DNA of 64,000 nt from Bacteroidia bacterium (GTDB lineage: Bacteria > Bacteroidota > Bacteroidia > B-17B0 > Aurantibacillaceae), in the NCBI GenBank assembly GCA_018000995.1, contig JAGNIU010000001.1, positions 124,001-188,000 on the forward strand, written 5' to 3'. The notes under the pieces were generated by a model. That model was not told the DNA's origin and ran no database searches. It worked only from the letters and a program-made list of their open reading frames with translations. The position numbers were made by a program, and so were the translations under genes. Positions 25,058-34,793 of the stretch are shown in pieces. Positions within the stretch are counted from its first letter, which is position 1, and the number at the start of each line of letters is the position of its first letter.

Positions 25058-25942
25058 TTAGTGTTTGTCTTTTAATTCAGCCCGCATCTGACTTGCAGTT
25101 TTAGTACTTCCATCATGACTCCAACCCGGAGGGCCAAAAATATAAAGTAGTTTGTCTTTAAACGAAGGGCTCTTTTTTAAATCTGCTAACATATTTTTCC
25201 ATTCGTGAAAAACCATTTTTAGAGGGTTGTATGTTTTGATGTTTGTTGTTAAACCGTACTTTACTTTTTCATTAGGGTCTTCTGCCTGAAATGTTCCAAA
25301 TAATTTATCCCACAAAATTAAAAGCATGCCCATGTTTTTGTCGAGATACTTTACATTGCTGCCATGATGCACACGATGATGAGATGGCGTTACAATAATG
25401 TGTTCTAAAAAACCTAATTTCCCAATAGACTGCGTATGAACTAATATCCCGAATATTTGAGTAGCCGCATACATAAACATAATATCAATGCCACTAAAGC
25501 CGCATAAGCTTAATGGAATAAAATAAATAAATCTGTAAAGTGGTTGGAATACAGAAGAGCGGAAGCCTACAGTTAAATTAAATTCCTCGCTGCTGTGATG
25601 AGTTACGTGCACTGCCCAAAACAAACGACAATAATGATCAACGCGATGTAACCAGTAATACATAAAATCTTCTGCAAGCAATAACACCACCCAGTATAAA
25701 ACAGCATGTTGTATTTCGAAAAATTTGAATTGGTAAAAATAATTTAACACCAAAAGACAAACACCTCTTACTAAAATATCTAAAGTAAAATTTAATGCTG
25801 AGAGATAAATGTTAGCTAGAATACCTTTACCGGTGTAATACTGCTTGTTATGGAAGTAGCTATATAAAAGTTCACCACCAATTACTATTACGTAAATTGG
25901 TAGTGAAACCATTATTAATAAACTTTCTCTGAATTCTTGCAT
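25058..25942 (-). CDS. Sterol desaturase/fatty acid hydroxylase family protein
   Basis: A membrane di-iron enzyme of 294 residues. The histidine boxes HRVDH, HVTHHS and SHHRVHHGSN, the last after VTPS, are all present, in the order and spacing of the fatty acid hydroxylase superfamily. There are about four membrane helices. Family members hydroxylate or desaturate sterols, carotenoids, ether lipids or fatty acids; in Bacteroidota the substrate is usually unknown. It is the first gene of a short leftward pair with GH16 (3-base gap). It sits between GH16 and the giant surface protein, 26 bases from the end of the latter. Confidence 0.9.
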   Translation of the reverse strand: MQEFRESLLIMVSLPIYVIVIGGELLYSYFHNKQYYTGKGILANIYLSALNFTLDILVRGVCLLVLNYFYQFKFFEIQHAVLYWVVLLLAEDFMYYWLHRVDHYCRLFWAVHVTHHSSEEFNLTVGFRSSVFQPLYRFIYFIPLSLCGFSGIDIMFMYAATQIFGILVHTQSIGKLGFLEHIIVTPSHHRVHHGSNVKYLDKNMGMLLILWDKLFGTFQAEDPNEKVKYGLTTNIKTYNPLKMVFHEWKNMLADLKKSPSFKDKLLYIFGPPGWSHDGSTKTASQMRAELKDKH

Positions 25943-25968
25943 AAAATCTATGCAAATGTACGGAATTC

Positions 25969-28900
25969 CTAATCTTTAAAAAGTGATAAAGGTCCTTTTA
26001 CAACATCTCCTTTTCCGTCTGCCGTTCTATAAGTTATCAAATAGAAATAAGTTCCTGATGAAGCCGGGGTTCCTGCTTTTGTAAAGCCATCCCATCCGCC
26101 TCCAATACCATCCCATTCATACATCCGTAATCCCCAGCGGTCAAAAATAACACAATGGAAATCTGTAATGCCTTGTCCGGTGACTTTAAATACATCGTTA
26201 TTACTATCGCCATTTGGTGTAAACACGTTTGGAATATTAATATTAACCGGCTGTATTATGTCTAAACATTTAGTTAAAGAATCTGTACAACTTAAACTTG
26301 TAGTTGGAGAAACCATTTTCACGCAATAATTTCCTCCGCTGTTATAAGTATGTGAAGGATCCGGCACATTTGTTAATGAAGTACCATCGCCAAACGACCA
26401 ATTTCCACTCGCTCCAAAACTTGTGAAAGTAACTGCAGTTCCTACTTGGTACAACCCGCTACCAACAATATCAAATGTTACAGTAGCCACTGGTAAAAAC
26501 GAAAGTGTAATTACTGTACTACTCGCTATTGAACATCCAGAAGTAAATGTTCCTGTTGCAGAAACTGTATAAGTTCCGCTTGCGGCGTAACAATGTGTGG
26601 TTGCTGTAGTTGTTCCTGTAGCATCACCATAATCAAATATTACTGAGCCATAACCTGCAGTTACAGAAAAATCGCTACAAGTGCCCGGACAGAATGGTGA
26701 AGGGTTGTTCACGCTAATTAATAATGGTGGTGCGCTATTTACATAAACCATCGTAGTTGTAGTTGTGAAGCAAGAACCGTTGGCTGCATCAACTGTATAA
26801 AAACTTGTTGTAGAAGGTGTAACCACAATGCTTGAAGTATTTTGTCCGCCAGGCGACCATGTATAGTTTGTAGCTCCACTCGCTGTAAGAGTAGCTGATC
26901 CTCCGCAGATGGTAGGGCTGTTTACCGTTAGTGTTGGCGTTGGCGTTACTGTAACATCAGTTGTCGCAATATTGGTACACCCGCCCGTCTCTCCTATGAC
27001 CGAATAAGTAGTACTCGTTGTAGGTGCGACTGCAAAAGTAGAGCCGTTAACTCCTGAAGGTGTCCATGTATAATTAGATGCGCCGCTTGCGGTTAATGTT
27101 ACCATTTGCCCGGAACAGATTGCAGCCCCATTCACAGTTACAGTTGGTAAAGCGTTCACAAAAACCGTTGTTGTACCTGTACCGTTACAACCGGGAGAAG
27201 TAACATCAACAGTATAGGAGGTTGTTGTTGTTGGCGTTACCACAACAGTACTACTATTAGCACCGGTGTTCCAGGTATAAGAAGTTGCACTCACAGAAGC
27301 TGATAGAATTGTAGATTGTCCAGCACAAATAGTCGGACTATTAATAGCTACAGTTAATGAAATACCAACCGTGATATCTGCTGTTGCTGAAGAAACACAT
27401 AACCCATTTGATCCTGTAACAGTGTAGTTAGTTGTTGAAGATGGGCTAGCTGTGTATGAGCTGCCGGTTACATTTCCGGGAATCCATGTATAAGAACCAG
27501 CTCCAAAAGCAGTCAGCGTTCCGGTTCCTCCCGGACAAATCGACATAGGTTGTACCACTACTGTAGGACTAGGCGTGACTGACACATTTGAAATAGCTGT
27601 GTTTGTACAACCCGCTACACTACTTCCAATAACAGTATAATTTTGTGTTGATGTTGGACTAACGGTTACCGAACTGCCGCTTAAACCACCGGGGTTCCAA
27701 GTATAAGTTGAAGCGCCGCTTGCACTAAGTGTTGCCGTTTGTCCTGAGCAAATTCCGATCACCGTTGCAGTAGAAACGGTTGGAGTTGTGTTAACAGTTA
27801 CTGTTGCAGTATTAGCACCGCTACAAGAAGAACTACTTCCGCTGATTGTATAAACTGTTGTTGTAGTTGGTGTAACAACGATGCTATTAGAGTTAGAACT
27901 TGTTGACCATGTAAAAGTGGTAGCGCCACTCGCGGTTAATGTTGCAGTGCCACCGCTACAAATACTCGGACTGTTAACAGAAATAGAAATTGCAGTTCCG
28001 ATATTGATAGCAACTGTTTGAGTACTTGTACAAGCGCCATTAGCTCCGGTTACTGTGTAAGTTTGACTAGCTGGAGGAGTTGCTGTAAATGTTGTACCTG
28101 TTGATCCACCCGGATTCCAAGTATAAGTTGTAGCGCCGCTCGCTGTTAATGTTGCTGTATTACCAGGACATATTGTTGCAGAAGGTACATTTAAAGTTGG
28201 TGTTGCAGTAACTGAAACTGATGTTGTGTTTGTTCCCTGGCAAGTTAAAGAACTTGTACCTGTAACGGTGTAAACTTGTGTAGTTCCAGGACTAACGGTC
28301 ACCGAACTACCGCTTAATAAACCAGGATTCCAGGTATAAGTTGAAGCGCCACTTGCAGTAAGTGTTGATGTTTGTCCGCTACACAATGTTGGAGAGTTAA
28401 CAGTAATAGTAGGATTTGGATTTACAACAACTTGAGTAGTTCTAGTGTTGATACAACTACCGTTACTACCTGTTACAGTATAATTTGTTGTTACAGTTGG
28501 AGAAACGGTGATTGAAGTTGACGAGGGGCCTGTACTCCAAGTAAAAGTTGAAGCGCCTCCTGCAGTTAATGTAGCGGTACCTCCAGGACAAATTGTTCCT
28601 GAAGTTGCTGTTACTGTTGGTAAAGGTGCAACCGTAATAGAAGTAGTTTGTGTATTTGAACAGGTTCCGTTATTTCCAGTTACAGTATAATTTGTTGTAA
28701 TGGTTGGAGATAATGCAATAGTTGAAGTTGTTGGACCTGTGTTCCAAGTATAAGTACTTGCGCCGCCAGCCGTAAGTGTTGCAGTTTGTCCTGCGCAAAG
28801 TGTACCACTTGATGCTGTAACTGTTGGCAATGAATTTACTGTTACGGCAGTTGTCTGTGTACTTGAACAAGAACCATTACTTCCTGTAACAGTATAATTT

Positions 28901-31038
28901 GTTGTTATTGTTGGAGAAACAGCAATAGTTGCTGTTGTTGGCCCGGTATTCCAAGTATAAGTAGAAGCTCCGCTTGCTGTAATAACAACTGTTTGTCCGT
29001 TACAAACACTAACAGGTGTTGCTGTAAGACTTGGTGCTGCTGATACAGTAACTGTTGTTGTTAAGTTTGACGAACATGTTGCTACAGTTCCTGCTATAGT
29101 ATAAGTTGTTGTAATAGTTGGAGTAACTGTAATGGTTCCTGTTGTTGGGCCGGTATTCCAAGTATAACTTGTTGCACCGCTTCCGTTTAATGTGGCTGTT
29201 TGTCCGGCACAGATAGTAGGGCTATTAACCGTTAGTGTTGGTCCGGTGATAACATTAATAACTGAAGGCACGCGATAGGTTCCGCCATCACAGAAACCTG
29301 CAAAAACAGTGTATGTTCCCGGTGTTGCAAAAACTGAAGTTGTAAATACAGAACCCGAACCAATTGGTGATCCACCTGCAATTACACTATACCAATTTAT
29401 GGTTGCTGCGGTTGCGGTAGTTGCAGCTGTTAATGTTGTTGAGTTATTGACGCAAATTGTTACTGAAGGAGTTGCTGTTATTGTTCTTGCTGCTTGAAGT
29501 GTTCCAGTTGAACCCGTACCACCCATTGTTGCACCATTTGGTGGAAAGTTAGATCGTATTAATCCACTATTACCAGATACAATTCCATTTGTTCCTCCTG
29601 TGATTGCACTTGGTGGCAAAGTGCCTGTAACTCCAATATAACCACCGCCACCGCCAGCACCCGGACCATAAGCTTCAGAATTAAAACAAGGTCCGCCAAA
29701 TGTTTGATTAGCTCCGGCGCCGCCTCTTGCAAAAATGGCAGTTGCTGCAGTTAAATTTGTTGTTCCTACAACGTTTAATATAACGGTTCCCCCGCCTCCG
29801 CCTCCACTGGCACCTTCTTTTCCATTACAAGCTCCTCCATTACTTGGGGGTGTGCCTGCCCCACCATCAGCAAGTATAGTACCTGCCCCTGTTAAATCTC
29901 CATAACAAAGTACGTATACTAGTCCTCCTCCATTTCCTGCAGGCTGCCCTTGATTGTCATTTGCATCACCAGCACCACCACCACCACCAATAAATATTTT
30001 TCCGGTTGAGTAATTTAAAGGTCGACCACCAAAGCCCCCCATGTTACGTCTTCCATCACCGCTCCATCCGCCTGCGCCTGGCCCAACAGTATTTGGATTT
30101 TGATTATTTGAAGAAAAAGAATAACCGCCACGGCCACCGCCCGAAGAAGTAACTGTAGAAAATCCTGCCGACTCTAAATTCCATGCGGCATTATAACCAG
30201 CAGTTGGGTTTCCATATGCTCTATAGTTTAGAACTATGCCACCATTAGCACCACCACCACCACCGGCATTATGTGAAGTTCCGCCACCACCACCGTTTGC
30301 AATTGCGCCTCTGCAAAAAATACTGGCCATTGAACGATAAATGCCTGAGTCGCCTGCGATACTTTCGCCTTTAGCTGCTCCTTCTATTCCTGATAGATGT
30401 CCAAATTTATTTGCGCCTGATAAAGTGGAAAGATTTTCAACAAAGCCTCCTCTGAAGCCTCTGTTTGTAACACTAAAAGACGGAACGCTAGTTAATGTTG
30501 CATTCGTTGCAACCTCAACTACTGCAACACCTCCAACTGACCCGTTCCATAATGGTGCTGTAATGAATCCTGCTCCGCTAATACTAAGTGTTGTATAACG
30601 AGGAACCTTGATTACTTGAACGCGACCAAGAGCCGTGTAGTTTTTTTGTAAGCCACAATCTAAACTAAGAGAAGTTGCACTTAAAATAGAATTGATTTGA
30701 GCAAACTCATGATTACCTGCATTGTTATAATTTGTTATGTAACCAAATGAAGTATCTGCAGGTGTTGCTGTAGTTGGATCAATCCATGGTGGTAAGGGGG
30801 CAGCATTTACATTTGCTCCTTGCATCTGAATTATCAGAATTAAATCGCCAACTGCAAAACCAGCTGTATTACTAACGGTTACAATAGCTGAAGGAGAACT
30901 TGCATCTGCTGTTAAGGGTGTATAAATGTTTACTATAGAGTTAGCAACTGTAATGCTTCCGGCGCCATCTTTACCTCTTTGTGAAAAGAGAGAAAGGGCG
31001 CTCACTAAAAGCAATAAAAAGATGTAATGTTTTTTCAT
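25969..31038 (-). CDS. Giant repeat surface protein with T9SS type B (gliding-type) sorting domain
   Basis: A secreted protein of 1689 residues. A signal peptide (residues 1-19) is followed by a beta-rich N-terminal part and a very Gly-rich region (about 190-490, runs such as GGGGG). One divergent Ig-like module comes next, and then about twelve repeats of 67-71 residues (about 600-1430). Each has the pattern ICxGQTATLTASGASTYTW, an xPTxTTxYTVTG strand, a second Cys in NGxC and TVTVNxxPTV. PKD-like modules and the terminal gliding-associated domain NVFTPNGDSNNDVF ending LSLFKD follow. The two Cys per repeat probably pair. Adhesin or gliding-type surface fibre is the best guess. It stands alone on its strand. 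Confidence 0.9.
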   Translation of the reverse strand: MKKHYIFLLLLVSALSLFSQRGKDGAGSITVANSIVNIYTPLTADASSPSAIVTVSNTAGFAVGDLILIIQMQGANVNAAPLPPWIDPTTATPADTSFGYITNYNNAGNHEFAQINSILSATSLSLDCGLQKNYTALGRVQVIKVPRYTTLSISGAGFITAPLWNGSVGGVAVVEVATNATLTSVPSFSVTNRGFRGGFVENLSTLSGANKFGHLSGIEGAAKGESIAGDSGIYRSMASIFCRGAIANGGGGGTSHNAGGGGGANGGIVLNYRAYGNPTAGYNAAWNLESAGFSTVTSSGGGRGGYSFSSNNQNPNTVGPGAGGWSGDGRRNMGGFGGRPLNYSTGKIFIGGGGGAGDANDNQGQPAGNGGGLVYVLCYGDLTGAGTILADGGAGTPPSNGGACNGKEGASGGGGGGTVILNVVGTTNLTAATAIFARGGAGANQTFGGPCFNSEAYGPGAGGGGGYIGVTGTLPPSAITGGTNGIVSGNSGLIRSNFPPNGATMGGTGSTGTLQAARTITATPSVTICVNNSTTLTAATTATAATINWYSVIAGGSPIGSGSVFTTSVFATPGTYTVFAGFCDGGTYRVPSVINVITGPTLTVNSPTICAGQTATLNGSGATSYTWNTGPTTGTITVTPTITTTYTIAGTVATCSSNLTTTVTVSAAPSLTATPVSVCNGQTVVITASGASTYTWNTGPTTATIAVSPTITTNYTVTGSNGSCSSTQTTAVTVNSLPTVTASSGTLCAGQTATLTAGGASTYTWNTGPTTSTIALSPTITTNYTVTGNNGTCSNTQTTSITVAPLPTVTATSGTICPGGTATLTAGGASTFTWSTGPSSTSITVSPTVTTNYTVTGSNGSCINTRTTQVVVNPNPTITVNSPTLCSGQTSTLTASGASTYTWNPGLLSGSSVTVSPGTTQVYTVTGTSSLTCQGTNTTSVSVTATPTLNVPSATICPGNTATLTASGATTYTWNPGGSTGTTFTATPPASQTYTVTGANGACTSTQTVAINIGTAISISVNSPSICSGGTATLTASGATTFTWSTSSNSNSIVVTPTTTTVYTISGSSSSCSGANTATVTVNTTPTVSTATVIGICSGQTATLSASGASTYTWNPGGLSGSSVTVSPTSTQNYTVIGSSVAGCTNTAISNVSVTPSPTVVVQPMSICPGGTGTLTAFGAGSYTWIPGNVTGSSYTASPSSTTNYTVTGSNGLCVSSATADITVGISLTVAINSPTICAGQSTILSASVSATSYTWNTGANSSTVVVTPTTTTSYTVDVTSPGCNGTGTTTVFVNALPTVTVNGAAICSGQMVTLTASGASNYTWTPSGVNGSTFAVAPTTSTTYSVIGETGGCTNIATTDVTVTPTPTLTVNSPTICGGSATLTASGATNYTWSPGGQNTSSIVVTPSTTSFYTVDAANGSCFTTTTTMVYVNSAPPLLISVNNPSPFCPGTCSDFSVTAGYGSVIFDYGDATGTTTATTHCYAASGTYTVSATGTFTSGCSIASSTVITLSFLPVATVTFDIVGSGLYQVGTAVTFTSFGASGNWSFGDGTSLTNVPDPSHTYNSGGNYCVKMVSPTTSLSCTDSLTKCLDIIQPVNINIPNVFTPNGDSNNDVFKVTGQGITDFHCVIFDRWGLRMYEWDGIGGGWDGFTKAGTPASSGTYFYLITYRTADGKGDVVKGPLSLFKD
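26735..29245. repeat. About twelve tandem 207-213 bp coding repeats
   Basis: Within the giant surface protein gene, a unit of about 209 bases recurs about twelve times. Unit starts are marked on the protein by [IL]C[ASP]G[QG] and unit ends by VTVNxxP. Neighbouring copies are similar but not identical. Copies 3 to 5, which share the STYTWNTGPTT-type strand, look the most alike, suggesting recent expansion there. Confidence 0.85.
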
Positions 31039-31230
31039 TTTCTATTAATTGAAAATATTTTTTTAAGAGTCTAATTTAGTGAAAAATAATTTGAAATTGT
31101 TCTACCGTTTATCATTTTTAAGAGAGGGTTTACCTTAGTAAATAGCCTTTAATATACAATACGTTTAATGAGGTCTTCTCGTTTGGTTGAGAACTGTGCT
31201 TTTTAAGCTTATTTATAGGAGATTTTTAAA

Positions 31231-31260
31231 AACAAAAAGTCCCCCAGAGGAGGACGTTTT
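31231..31260 (-). terminator. Probable terminator after the 145-residue hypothetical gene
   Basis: On the minus strand a short stem (GTCCTCC with GGGGGAC, one mismatch) is followed by TTTTTGTT, about 50 bases beyond the stop. The mismatch lowers confidence. Confidence 0.6.
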
Positions 31261-31310
31261 GAACCAAAGCAAAATTGCTTAACCCTTAATTATAACAATT
31301 AGCTTATATC

Positions 31311-31748
31311 TTAGTTGAGCTTGAACGGCGGAATTTTGCCTTCGCTCATTAACTGCATACTTTTTTTCTTGTGCTCTTCGAAATTACCAAAAGCTAATGC
31401 ATCTAACATTTCGTTTTTAGTCATATTCGGATTACCGAATTGCTTACGAATCTCGTCTGCACAACGGTCAACATATTTTTCAAATTTTATTGGAGCCCAA
31501 ACGTATTCTTTTTTGATAGCTTCTTTATCAAACTTAAATTCTTCAGGTAAGCCACCTTCAATTTTAGATTTAATATCTAAACCTTCGTAGCTTTTTGGAA
31601 GCTGACGATTATCGAATAAAAACGGCTTCGAAATCATAATTACATGCTTCTTACGCTTAGGATCTATCATTGATAAACCTTCTATGCGCAGACCTTTTTT
31701 CTTAAGGCCGTTATACTTGCTTTCAAAATTTTTTAATATCTCAAACAT
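31311..31748 (-). CDS. Hypothetical protein, 145 residues
   Basis: I do not recognise this protein. It is basic and mostly helical, has no signal peptide or membrane segment, and so is probably cytoplasmic. It opens MFEILKNFESKYNGLKKKGL and ends GKIPPFKLN. The middle holds a proline-poor stretch (KEYVWAPIKFEKYVDRCADE) with its only cysteine. It is monocistronic: a TATCTTTG -7 match lies 20 bases upstream and a probable terminator lies downstream. The coding frame is credible from its length, codon use like the neighbours and these signals. No function is proposed. Confidence 0.75.
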   Translation of the reverse strand: MFEILKNFESKYNGLKKKGLRIEGLSMIDPKRKKHVIMISKPFLFDNRQLPKSYEGLDIKSKIEGGLPEEFKFDKEAIKKEYVWAPIKFEKYVDRCADEIRKQFGNPNMTKNEMLDALAFGNFEEHKKKSMQLMSEGKIPPFKLN

Positions 31749-31767
31749 GGCTTCTGTAACTTATTAA

Positions 31768-31775
31768 CAAAGATA
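31768..31775 (-). promoter_or_regulatory. Possible -7 element for the 145-residue hypothetical gene
   Basis: The minus strand reads TATCTTTG, matching TAnnTTTG, 20 bases upstream of the ATG. The rest of the 273-base gap to the ligase gene is AT-rich and I see no other feature in it. Confidence 0.4.
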
Positions 31776-32021
31776 AGGAGCAAAGTGTTAATAACTAGGC
31801 TTTTTAGACGAAGGCGCTCATTATAAAGAGCAATATTTGTTGGAATCCTGTTATTAAGCTGTTAAAAGGTAGTTCATTTTTGTCTAACAAGATTATAACT
31901 TATTTATTTTCAATAGTTTATATAGAAACCTTTGTCTGTTTATTACTCCATCAATACAAGAGTATAAAACTAGTTAAAACATGTGGTTTTATCGATAATC
32001 GTAGAAGTTGCCTCTTTTACC

Positions 32022-34706
32022 TCAATCTTTAGTTAATCGCTTTTTGCCAAAATCAAGGATAGAATCTATGAATTCGTAAGGTTTATAATGATTAATAGCA
32101 GCCTGATGATATATACACGTGGCAGGCGTCATACCCGGTAAAGAATTCACTTCAATAAAAATGACTTCAATTTTATTAGCATCAAAAATTCTAACGAAAG
32201 CATCTATCCTGCAATAACCTATTACACCTAATGCTTTTGCTGCAGTTCCTAAGGCTTGTTTTACTTTATCTGAAATTTGTTGGCGCTCTTTTGGGTTTGA
32301 AGAATAACGTGCCGGCGTAATATTTTGTCCTTGTCCTGCTAAAAATTTTTCTTCCAGACTTAAAATATCCCCTTCTGCCAAAGCTTCTGAGGCTTCAAAC
32401 ACTTCGTATTCTAATTCGCCTTTCGAATTAAATTTGGTAAGCATGCCTCCCGTGATTTCAAGAAAATGCTTTGCGTCGTTTTTAGAAATTAATTCTTCAA
32501 CTAATATTAATTGCTTCTGTGGGAATTCTTCTTTTGGTTTTATGTGTAATGCTTCTGCGGCTTTTGCATCCAATTCTTCGCCCACTCTAAACATTAAGGT
32601 TGCAAATGCATCAAACTCCTCAAACGTTTTTATTTTTTTTACTGCACTGCTACATCCATCATCAACAGGTTTTGCAATGAATGGATATTTATAATCGTTT
32701 TGTAATTTAGTTTTGATTTCTTCTTTCTTGCTTTTCCAATCCGCCGCGGTGATTAACATGTGTTTTGCAACCAACAAACCGTTTTTCATTAAAATTTCGT
32801 TGGTGCGGTATTTATCAATGGTGATTTCTGAACTCGATTTATCAGAACCATTATAAGATAAACCTACCTGCTCTAATTTTTCCTGGACAGAACCATCCTC
32901 GCCCGGACGACCATGTAAAGCAATAAACACTTGTTTAACTTGTTTTGCTAAATCATCGTACGATAATAACTGCGGCGCTTCTAAATTACTTGTTGAAGAA
33001 TATTTTTCAGTTACAGAGCTGCACTCTTTAATAATTTGCTTAATAATAGAATGCACTTTGTAAGAATTCACCGTTTCTTTAATGTCATCCGCATTATCTT
33101 TTAATAAAAGATTGATGGGAATTTTATACATCAAATGATTCTCATGATCGCCGGTTAAGAAAACAGGAATTGGAGAATATTTTTCGGATGAAGCTAATTT
33201 CTCATATATATTTCTTCCGCTCTCTACTGAAATATGTCGCTCCGAAGAATAACCTCCTAAAATAACAGCAACTTTTACTTTATTATCTCCTGCGTTTTTT
33301 TCATTACTAATATTTGTATCAAGCTGTTTTAACAGATGATTATAATTAGTGGCGCCCTTTAAATTTTTAATTCTTTTTGAAAGTGATGTACGGATAATAA
33401 ATGTCAAGAATTGAGAAGGATTTAAACCAATTTCTGCTGCTTGGTGAAAGAAAAAAGAAGAAGGCATCATTCCCGATGTAGTATTCGGATCATTCAAAAA
33501 TATCTTTCCATCTGTACTTAAAAAGCCATCGATGCGAGCATAAACGTCAAAATTTAATTCATAAAATAATTTTTCGCAGTCTTTTCTAATGGCATTAATT
33601 TGATCGTCTGGTAAATCAATTGGCGTAATCTTTCTTGATAAACCCGGCATGTATTTACTTCTGTAATCAAATAATTCTTTTCCTTTTCTGATTTCGGTTG
33701 GCGGAAGCGCAATTGCTTTCCCTTTTTCATCTTCCAAAACAATGCAACTAAATTCTTTTCCTTCTATAAATCCTTCAATCAAAACTGTACTTTCTCCATC
33801 TAAACTTTCTGCAACCAACCCTTCTTTTGTTTTTAATTCAGAATTAAATACTTCAATTAATATATTTGGGTCCTGAATTGCTTTTCCTGCATCAATACGA
33901 ATCGGCATGCCAATTCCTTCGCGGATATCGGTTAAATGACGAACGTATTCTACTTTACCATGCGCGTCTAAATTATTCCACTCCTTTGCATCCACCCATT
34001 TAGTAAATAAAGCTTTTTCAACGGCCGACATAAAATCAACCTCGTTGTCTTTACTTAAAATGGTAACGCCGATGGAAGAACCTTGATTCGCAGGTTTTAT
34101 CACAATCGGAAAACCAATTTCTTTTTTTGCTTTATCCCAAACACCTTTACAATTTCCGCTAATCCAATCGTTTCTATCAATAGTAAAAAATGGTGGCGAA
34201 TTAAATCCGGCTTTCACCATTAAATTTTTCTGAACAGCTTTGTCAATTCCTATTGCAGAAGGCAAAACACCCGAACCCGAATACGGAATACTTAAATATT
34301 CAAACAAACCTTGTATTCTTCCGTCTTCACCGTAAGGACCGTGCAGACATAAAAAAGCAAAATCAATTAAATTTTTGAGCTCGTCTACTTTTACTTTTTT
34401 TCCGATTTTAGAAATTAATTCTTCTTGTTGCGTTGAATTTAATTCTCCTAAATTCTCAGCGTAATATTGAAATTCAGTATTAGTTTCAGGAAGAAATTCT
34501 ACAGGCGGATAAAAATCACGGATAGTGCCTTTGTAAACATATTGCCAATCTAACAACACAAAATTGCCGAATGAATCAACAAACAAAGGAATGGCCTCGA
34601 AAATAGATTTATTTAAATTATCATACACAGTACGGCCACCGGCAAAAGAAATTTCGCGTTCTTTTGAACGGCCACCAAAAACAATTCCAACTTTAAGTTT
34701 CGACAT
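32022..34706 (-). CDS. Tandem fusion of two D-alanine-D-alanine ligase-like modules
   Basis: A protein of 894 residues, almost three times the usual length of Ddl. The N half (1 to about 460) has GGRSKEREISFAGG, LHGPYGEDGRIQGL, GFPIVIKPANQGSSIGV, FDYRSKYMPG and the C-terminal LNDPNTTSGMMP. There the metal-site E-x-N appears as D-P-N. The C half (about 475-894) has GGYSSERHISVESG, LHGRPGEDGS, YPFIAKPVDDGCSS and IEVNSLPGMTP. Both are full ATP-grasp units with most metal and ATP residues, not fragments. Ddl makes the D-Ala-D-Ala of peptidoglycan. Whether both halves act, or one is regulatory or has another specificity, is open. It lies 87 bases downstream of rdgB. Confidence 0.88.
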   Translation of the reverse strand: MSKLKVGIVFGGRSKEREISFAGGRTVYDNLNKSIFEAIPLFVDSFGNFVLLDWQYVYKGTIRDFYPPVEFLPETNTEFQYYAENLGELNSTQQEELISKIGKKVKVDELKNLIDFAFLCLHGPYGEDGRIQGLFEYLSIPYSGSGVLPSAIGIDKAVQKNLMVKAGFNSPPFFTIDRNDWISGNCKGVWDKAKKEIGFPIVIKPANQGSSIGVTILSKDNEVDFMSAVEKALFTKWVDAKEWNNLDAHGKVEYVRHLTDIREGIGMPIRIDAGKAIQDPNILIEVFNSELKTKEGLVAESLDGESTVLIEGFIEGKEFSCIVLEDEKGKAIALPPTEIRKGKELFDYRSKYMPGLSRKITPIDLPDDQINAIRKDCEKLFYELNFDVYARIDGFLSTDGKIFLNDPNTTSGMMPSSFFFHQAAEIGLNPSQFLTFIIRTSLSKRIKNLKGATNYNHLLKQLDTNISNEKNAGDNKVKVAVILGGYSSERHISVESGRNIYEKLASSEKYSPIPVFLTGDHENHLMYKIPINLLLKDNADDIKETVNSYKVHSIIKQIIKECSSVTEKYSSTSNLEAPQLLSYDDLAKQVKQVFIALHGRPGEDGSVQEKLEQVGLSYNGSDKSSSEITIDKYRTNEILMKNGLLVAKHMLITAADWKSKKEEIKTKLQNDYKYPFIAKPVDDGCSSAVKKIKTFEEFDAFATLMFRVGEELDAKAAEALHIKPKEEFPQKQLILVEELISKNDAKHFLEITGGMLTKFNSKGELEYEVFEASEALAEGDILSLEEKFLAGQGQNITPARYSSNPKERQQISDKVKQALGTAAKALGVIGYCRIDAFVRIFDANKIEVIFIEVNSLPGMTPATCIYHQAAINHYKPYEFIDSILDFGKKRLTKD

Positions 34707-34793
34707 ACAATTAGTTCAGAGTTTAAAGTTCAAAATAATAATGCGTGTTGAGATTCGCATTAAAAGAATTAATTAACGGAATAATTAACAAAG

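Noticed and set aside
28508-28690. Plus-strand open frames in the giant repeat gene.
   Set aside because: They arise from the repeated, Thr/Val-rich coding sequence on the opposite strand and recur because the repeats recur.
29640-30310. Glycine-coding runs looking like simple-sequence DNA repeats.
   Set aside because: The runs of GGN codons use mixed third bases and encode a Gly-rich protein region, so they are coding and not a microsatellite.
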